A stretch of 11,958 bases of DNA from Planctomycetota bacterium (GTDB taxonomy: Bacteria > Planctomycetota > UBA1135 > GCA-002686595): positions 1 through 11,958 of the forward strand of contig JAQBVH010000030.1 in assembly GCA_027623615.1 (NCBI GenBank), read 5' to 3'. Positions within the stretch are counted from its first letter, which is position 1. Each line of letters starts with the position of its first letter. Shown here one piece after another: positions 7,208 to 11,958 of this stretch. Under the pieces are notes generated by a model. The model saw nothing but the letters and a program-made list of their open reading frames with translations, searched no databases and was not told where the DNA came from. The translations under genes were made by a program, and so were the position numbers.

Positions 7208-10168
7208 ATGTCTCTCCAACGTAGCTTCTCTCTCCCAACTCGCCCGTCCTGCGTCCTCACCCTCGGCGCGTTCCTCGCGCCGGCAGCTGCCGGTCAGATC
7301 GACTGGTTGACGTACCACGAGGACAACTCCTTCCTCGTCGCGTCGAGCAGCCTCGGGCTGAACGACAGCGAGGAGAAGGACTACGCCTGGGGCGACCTGA
7401 ACCAGGACGGCTGGACCGATCTGGTCGTCGTGCGCAAGCAGCCCTTCACGACCTCGGGTCGGCGGGAAAACGTCTTGTTCCTCAACGAGAGCGGGACGCT
7501 GGTCGATCGAACCAGTCTCTACGCCGGCGCCTCCGACGTGGGCGGGGACAGCGGGTTCCTGACTCCGACCAATGATCGGGACGTCATCGTGGCCGACGTC
7601 GACCTCGACGGCTGGCTCGATGTAGTGACCTGCACGACGGTCTCGCCCGGTCAGCCCAAGCACGTGTCCCACCCGCGCGTCTACCGCAACCTCGGGAACG
7701 ACGGCGGCGGCAACTGGCTCGGGCTGCGTTTCGAGAACGCCCGCTTCCCGGACTTCGGGACCTTCCCCAACTTCTGCGGGGTCGGGGTCGGTGACGTGAC
7801 CGGTGACGGCTACCCGGACCTGTACTTCGCGCACTACCACCAGTCGGCGGATGTCGACCTGGACGACCGGCTGCTCATCAACGATGGAGCCGGGACCTTC
7901 CTCGACCAGTCATCGGCGCGCATGTCGAGCACGATGCTCGCCTCGAGCTTTGGCACCTCGGCGGTCATCGCCGACATGAACGGCGACGGGACCGCGGACG
8001 TGGTCAAGGACACGGCCCTGGGGTCGACCGGCGCCTCCGGCCCGCGCGTGACGCTGAGCTACAACGACCCGAGCAACGAGGGCTACTTCAACATCCTGCA
8101 GGAGTCGTACTCCGGCGCGCCCTACCACGTGTCGGCCGGGGACCTGAACCAGGACGGCAAGCTCGACCTGGTGATCACGGACGACGGGTCGGACCGCTAC
8201 CTCCTGAACCAGGGCAATGACGGCTTGGGCCGAGTGCTCTGGAGCAACGCGTACACCTACAACACCGATGACGGGTTTGGATCGAACAACCTGATCATCG
8301 ACATGGACCACGACGGCTGGCCGGACGTGCTGATCGCGGACGTCGACGTGGACATCTCCGGCTGCGGCCGGCGGCTGCACATCTTCCGCAACCAGGGCGG
8401 CGCGGTCGGGGGCTTCGTGAACCTCTCCGAGGAGTCCGGCTCGGGTTGGCGCGGCGTGTCCGGGATGACGACCACCGACATGCGCGGAACCCACGACATG
8501 GCGGTCTTCGACCTCGACAACGACGGGGATGAGGACCTCGTCCTTGGCCGCTGTGACGGGACCTCGGTCTGGATCAACGAACAGCTGATCGACTGCAACG
8601 GCAACGGTACGCCTGACGGGGACGACATCACGGGAGGGAACAGCCAGGACTGCAACGCCAACGGCATCCCCGACGAGTGCGAGGCGGACTGCGACTCGGA
8701 CGGCGTCCCGGACGGCTGCGAGGCCGACTGCAACGCCAACGGGACTCCCGACGACTGCGAGTCCTTCAGCGACTGCGACGCCAACGGCACTCCGGACGAC
8801 TGCGAGTCCTTCAGCGACTGCGACGCCAACGGCGTCCCGGATGAATGCCAGGCCGATTGCGACAGCGACGGCACGCCCGACGCCTGCGAGGTCGACTGCA
8901 ACGCCAATGGGACACCGGACGACTGCGAGTCCTTCAGCGACTGCGACGCCAACGGTGTCCCGGATGAGTGTCAGGTCGACTGCGACAGCGACGGGACCCC
9001 GGATGCGTGCGAGGCCGACTGCAACGCCAACGGTACTCCCGACGACTGCGAGTCCTTCAGCGACTGCGACGCCAACGGAGTCCCGGATGAGTGCCAGGCC
9101 GACTGCGACTCCGACGGCACTCCCGACGCCTGTGAGGTCGACTGCAACGCCAACGGCACTCCGGACGACTGCGAGTCCTTCAGCGACTGCGACGCCAACG
9201 GCATCCCCGACGAGTGCGAGGCGGACTGCGACTCGGACGGCGTCCCGGATGGCTGCGAGGCCGACTGCAACGCCAACGGGACTCCCGACGACTGCGAGTC
9301 CTTCTCAGACTGCGACGCCAACGGCGTCCCCGACGAGTGTCAGGCCGACTGCGACTCCGACGGTACTCCCGACGCCTGCGAGGTCGACTGCAACGCCAAC
9401 GGCACTCCGGACGATTGCGAGTCGTTCGCTGACTGCGACGCCAACGGCGTTCCGGATGAATGCCAGGCCGATTGCGACAGCGACGGCACGCCCGACGCCT
9501 GCGAGGCGGACTGCAACGCCAACGGCACCCCCGACGACTGTGAATCCTTCAGCGACTGCAACGCCAACGGGGTCCCGGACGAGTGCGAGGCAGACTGCGA
9601 CTCCGACGGAACTCCGGACGAGTGTGAGGCCGACTGCAACGTCAACGGTACTCCGGACGACTGCGAGGCCTTCGACGACTGTGACGCCAACGACGTGCCG
9701 GACGAGTGTGATCCAGACAGCGACGGCGACGGAACGCCGGATGCCTGCGAAATCAGCAGCAGCTACTGTGGCCCGGCGATCCCCAACTCCAGCGGGGCCG
9801 GCGCGCTGATCGACGCCTTCGGGAGCGACCAGGTGGCAGACAACGACGTCACCCTGCTCGCGACCCAGCTCCCCGTGAACCAGTTCGGCTACTTCCTCAC
9901 CAGCACGACCCAGGCCTTCGTGCCTCAACCGGGGGGCTCCCAGGGGAACCTCTGCCTCGGGGGACAGATCGGGCGCTACTCCCAGCAGCTGGGCAACTCA
10001 GGTGCCGCCGGGGAGCTGTCGCTCACGCTTGATCTGACCGACATGGCCGGCTCCGCGCACGACCAGGTGCAGCCCGGGGAGACCTTCAATTTTCAGACCT
10101 GGTTCCGCGACAAGAACCCGCAGCAAACGAGCAACTTCACGGACGCGATCTCGATCACGTTCCAGTAG
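7208..10168 (+). CDS. secreted FG-GAP beta-propeller protein with 27 Cys-rich DxNxNGxPDxC repeats and a conserved C-terminal module
   Basis: A 986-residue exported protein. Residues 1-29 (ending APAAAGQ) are a signal peptide, which fixes the start at ATG 7208; the frame is open 135 codons further upstream only as out-of-frame overlap with the previous gene. Residues about 35-455 hold seven FG-GAP/VCBS blades, each with a calcium-loop pattern: GDLNQDGWTD (62), ADVDLDGWLD (129), GDVTGDGYPD, ADMNGDGTAD, GDLNQDGKLD, IDMDHDGWPD and FDLDNDGDED (about 434). They predict a seven-bladed propeller. Residues 481-848 are 27 tandem short repeats with two Cys each, very acidic and probably calcium- and disulphide-stabilised, forming a rigid rod. 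Residues about 853-986 (YCGPAIPNSSG to FTDAISITFQ) form a module that, from memory, recurs at the ends of secreted planctomycete proteins; its function is unknown. A cell-surface adhesive or structural role is inferred. Confidence 0.92.
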   Translation: MSLQRSFSLPTRPSCVLTLGAFLAPAAAGQIDWLTYHEDNSFLVASSSLGLNDSEEKDYAWGDLNQDGWTDLVVVRKQPFTTSGRRENVLFLNESGTLVDRTSLYAGASDVGGDSGFLTPTNDRDVIVADVDLDGWLDVVTCTTVSPGQPKHVSHPRVYRNLGNDGGGNWLGLRFENARFPDFGTFPNFCGVGVGDVTGDGYPDLYFAHYHQSADVDLDDRLLINDGAGTFLDQSSARMSSTMLASSFGTSAVIADMNGDGTADVVKDTALGSTGASGPRVTLSYNDPSNEGYFNILQESYSGAPYHVSAGDLNQDGKLDLVITDDGSDRYLLNQGNDGLGRVLWSNAYTYNTDDGFGSNNLIIDMDHDGWPDVLIADVDVDISGCGRRLHIFRNQGGAVGGFVNLSEESGSGWRGVSGMTTTDMRGTHDMAVFDLDNDGDEDLVLGRCDGTSVWINEQLIDCNGNGTPDGDDITGGNSQDCNANGIPDECEADCDSDGVPDGCEADCNANGTPDDCESFSDCDANGTPDDCESFSDCDANGVPDECQADCDSDGTPDACEVDCNANGTPDDCESFSDCDANGVPDECQVDCDSDGTPDACEADCNANGTPDDCESFSDCDANGVPDECQADCDSDGTPDACEVDCNANGTPDDCESFSDCDANGIPDECEADCDSDGVPDGCEADCNANGTPDDCESFSDCDANGVPDECQADCDSDGTPDACEVDCNANGTPDDCESFADCDANGVPDECQADCDSDGTPDACEADCNANGTPDDCESFSDCNANGVPDECEADCDSDGTPDECEADCNVNGTPDDCEAFDDCDANDVPDECDPDSDGDGTPDACEISSSYCGPAIPNSSGAGALIDAFGSDQVADNDVTLLATQLPVNQFGYFLTSTTQAFVPQPGGSQGNLCLGGQIGRYSQQLGNSGAAGELSLTLDLTDMAGSAHDQVQPGETFNFQTWFRDKNPQQTSNFTDAISITFQ
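8648..9751 (+). repeat. protein-coding tandem repeat with a 123-bp (41-residue) higher-order unit
   Basis: The block encodes 368 residues made of 27 short units of 13 or 15 residues, consensus DC-N/D-A/S-N/D-G-x-PD-x-CE. They form a trimer: type A DC(N/D)ANGxPDECxx (13), type B DCDSDGxPDxCEx (13), type C DCNANGTPDDCESFS (15). There are eight full A-B-C trimers, starting at 8648, 8816, 8939, 9062, 9185, 9308, 9431 and 9554. One extra C unit (8771-8815) follows the first trimer, and a partial A-B pair ends the block. Just upstream, at 8591, DCNGNGTPDGDDITGGNSQ is a unit in the longer 20-residue spacing common in planctomycete proteins. Alternate frames also stay open because of the repeat composition. 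Confidence 0.97.
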
Positions 10169-10214
10169 AGCGCCGCGAGCGGGCGCGTCTGCTCCGTCAC
10201 GCGGACGAGTGAGG

Positions 10215-10220
10215 TAGGCT
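10215..10220 (+). promoter_or_regulatory. candidate -10 element of the DPP-IV-like gene
   Basis: GGTAGGCT contains TAGGCT, 12 bases before the ATG at 10233, predicting a leader of about 6 nt. The same hexamer occurs at 4671-4676 upstream of the protease gene. No -35 is visible. Low confidence. Confidence 0.25.
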
Positions 10221-10232
10221 GCGTCCTCCATC

Positions 10233-11957
10233 ATGCGCCCCGCCTCCGCCGCCATCCTGCTCCTGCTCGCCTGGCTCCTCATCCCAACCGCCGCGGGCCA
10301 GGGCTCGGCGTCGGACTACGAGCGAGCGTTCGGCCTGAGGGCGAGCCGCAGGGGAACCGTCCGAGGCGCCGAGCTCATCCACGGCTGGTCCAGCGACGGG
10401 ACGCGCCTGTGGTTCGTCGCGGTCCAGGAAGGTGGCGGCACCGAGTACCGGGTCTGCGAGCTCGACACCGGTCGCATCAGCACGGCCTTCGATCACGAGC
10501 GCCTGGCCGGGTCCTACCGCGACCTTGGCATCGAGCTCGATCCGGACAGCCTGCCTGTCCGCCGCCTGGAGTTCGACGGCGACGGACGCCTCCGGCTCCT
10601 GCTGCATGGCGCCCCGCCGCGGGAGCTCCTGCTCGAGGACGGCGAGGTGCTCACCCTCGGGGACATCGACCCGGCCGGGCCCTTCGCCGTACCCCTGCGA
10701 CCCGAGGGTCACCTTGGCACGGGGCGTCGCCAGGGTAGCGGACGGGTCGACCTGATCGTCAACAACGCGAGTGAGGACACGCTCAGGTTGGACTGGATCA
10801 GCGGACGCCGTGCACGCCAGTACGACGAGATCGCACCGGGGGAGACCCACGTCCAGGAGACGCGCGTCGGGCACCTGTGGAGAGTCGTGTCCGTCACGGA
10901 CGACGCGGTCTGGGGCGACGTGCTGGCCCCCGAGCAGATCAGTCTGGTGAAGATCGACGGCCCCGCGGCCCCCGTCGACCCGCCGAGGGAGGTCGAGCCA
11001 GCACAGCTCGACTCGGCTCCCCGGGTCGTGTTCCGGGAGCACAACGCCTGGCTGGAGCGCCCCGACGGGAGCGAGGTGCAGCTCACCACCGATGGCACCG
11101 AAGAGCGCCCCCTCGCAGGTCCGGTCCTCTTCGCCCCCGACGGCAGCCACCTGGTCGTCCATCAGGAGCACCGGGCGGAGACGCGCAAGATCCACATGGT
11201 CGAGTCGTCACCGCGCGACCAGCTGCAGCCCAGGTTGCACACCGTGGACTACGCCAAGCCCGGCGACCCCCTGAGCGTCACCCTGCCCCGCCTGTTCGAC
11301 GTGCGCAGCGCCCGGGAGGTGCGCCTCGACCGGGACCTCTACCCCAACCCGTGGAACGTCCGACAGGAGCACTGGGCCGCCGACAGCTCCAGCTTCTTCT
11401 TCGTCCACAACGAGCGCGGGCACGGGTTCCTGCGCCTGCTCGCCGTGGACCTGGCCGACGGGAAGACCCGCGTGGTGATCGATGAGGATCCCGAGACCTT
11501 CGTCGACTACAACCACAAGCTGTTCCTGCACCACCTCGAGGACACGGACGAGGTCCTGTGGACCTCGGAGCGCAGCGGTTGGAACCACCTGTACCGCGTG
11601 AACCGCAGCACGGGGGAGGCGCTGGCCGTGACCTCCGGCGAGTGGGTCGTGCGCGAAGTGGTCGAGGTCGATGAGGGCCAGCGCAGCGCTCGCCTGCGGG
11701 TGATGGGTATCCACGCCGGGCAGGACCCCTATCACGTCCACCACGCCATCGTCGACCTCGACAGCGGCGCGCTGACCGTCTGGACCGAGAGCGACGGCAC
11801 CCACGCGGTGTGGCTCAGCGCGGACGGCAAGCACCTAGTCGCCACCTGGTCGCGAGCCGACCAGCCCCCGGTCCACGAGGTGCGACGCACCCTTGACGGC
11901 GCCCTCGTCGCGCAGCTCGGCGGCGCCGCTGCCAGCGCCAACCTCGCGGCCCGCTGA
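10233..11957 (+). CDS. DPP-IV (peptidase S9)-like N-terminal propeller protein with inserted VHL-beta domain; catalytic domain not present before the stop
   Basis: A 574-codon frame. Residues 1-22 (MRPASAAILLLLAWLLIPTAAG) are a signal peptide. Residues about 26-165 and 264-574 match the N-terminal beta-propeller of dipeptidyl peptidase IV-type S9 proteins. Landmarks are HGWSSDGTRLWF (50-61), AKPGDPLSVTLPRLFD (341-356), NERGHGFLRLLAVD (393-406) and SERSGWNHLYRVN (445-457). Residues about 168-242 (RVDLIVNNASEDTLRLDW, APGETHVQET, HLWRV) resemble the von Hippel-Lindau beta domain. Family members continue for another 200-250 residues with the alpha/beta-hydrolase domain bearing GxSxGG and the Ser-Asp-His triad. 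Here a TGA at 11955-11957 closes the frame one base before the window ends, right where the catalytic domain should begin. It may be a true truncation, a frameshift or nonsense mutation, or a sequence error near the edge. As seen, it would be catalytically dead. Confidence 0.85.
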   Translation: MRPASAAILLLLAWLLIPTAAGQGSASDYERAFGLRASRRGTVRGAELIHGWSSDGTRLWFVAVQEGGGTEYRVCELDTGRISTAFDHERLAGSYRDLGIELDPDSLPVRRLEFDGDGRLRLLLHGAPPRELLLEDGEVLTLGDIDPAGPFAVPLRPEGHLGTGRRQGSGRVDLIVNNASEDTLRLDWISGRRARQYDEIAPGETHVQETRVGHLWRVVSVTDDAVWGDVLAPEQISLVKIDGPAAPVDPPREVEPAQLDSAPRVVFREHNAWLERPDGSEVQLTTDGTEERPLAGPVLFAPDGSHLVVHQEHRAETRKIHMVESSPRDQLQPRLHTVDYAKPGDPLSVTLPRLFDVRSAREVRLDRDLYPNPWNVRQEHWAADSSSFFFVHNERGHGFLRLLAVDLADGKTRVVIDEDPETFVDYNHKLFLHHLEDTDEVLWTSERSGWNHLYRVNRSTGEALAVTSGEWVVREVVEVDEGQRSARLRVMGIHAGQDPYHVHHAIVDLDSGALTVWTESDGTHAVWLSADGKHLVATWSRADQPPVHEVRRTLDGALVAQLGGAAASANLAAR

Positions 11958-11958
11958 G

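Noticed and set aside
5608..7260. 550-codon minus-strand open frame
   Set aside because: It runs antisense across two well supported genes and a terminator, and has no recognisable domain.
8648..9751. Possible CRISPR array, because of regular repeats
   Set aside because: The repeats are coding and in frame, there are no unique spacers, and unit lengths are multiples of three.
8841..9809. 322-codon plus-strand frame and several minus-strand frames with repeated TATPT- or QSSGVPL-type peptides
   Set aside because: They are alternate-frame readings of the tandem repeat, open only because the repeated codons lack stops in other frames.
10170..10187. Short GC-rich hairpin (GCGCC and GGCGC) after the FG-GAP/repeat gene as a terminator
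   Set aside because: The stem is only 5 bp with no T-run, which is expected by chance at this base composition.

Overview
The window is a GC-rich stretch of bacterial chromosome. Its gene content points strongly to Planctomycetota, probably one of the GC-rich, mostly marine lineages. The evidence is a PSCyt1/PSCyt2/PSD1 cytochrome-type protein coupled to a DUF1501 protein, large secreted FG-GAP proteins, Cys-Asp-rich DxNxNGxPDxC repeats, and a DPP-IV-like protein carrying a VHL-beta domain. The phylum is inferred from these families, not from a marker gene.

Layout. (1) Positions 1-2531, minus strand: a two-gene operon, a PSCyt1-PSCyt2-PSD1 protein followed by the first 115 bases of a DUF1501 gene, overlapping by 8 bases. 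(2) Positions 2532-2658: a divergent promoter region with a perfect 9-bp inverted repeat. (3) Positions 2659-3477, plus strand: a class I SAM methyltransferase with an N-terminal zinc ribbon. (4) Positions 3478-4758: a disturbed region. One open frame starts with the N-terminus of a dienelactone hydrolase. It then crosses DNA whose minus strand encodes the next conserved hydrolase block, and ends as a truncated FG-GAP-like sequence. About 350 bases without a convincing gene follow. (5) Positions 4759-6348: a secreted metzincin protease, closed by a strong hairpin terminator. (6) Positions 6409-7077: a spermidine-synthase-like Rossmann enzyme. (7) Positions 7208-10168: a 986-residue secreted protein with seven FG-GAP blades, 27 Ca-binding-type Cys-rich repeats and a conserved-looking C-terminal module. 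(8) From 10233: the N-terminal part of an S9/DPP-IV-like protein with an inserted VHL-beta domain. Its frame stops one base before the window ends, before any catalytic domain.

The genes are not one obvious pathway. Most products carry export signals (cytochrome-type PSD1 protein, DUF1501, protease, FG-GAP/repeat protein, DPP-IV-like protein), so the theme is envelope and extracellular proteins. The most notable points are the inverted hydrolase remnant, the hierarchical 123-bp protein repeat with signs of homogenisation between distant copies, and the VHL-beta/DPP-IV combination. I found no CRISPR array, RNA gene or transposase.
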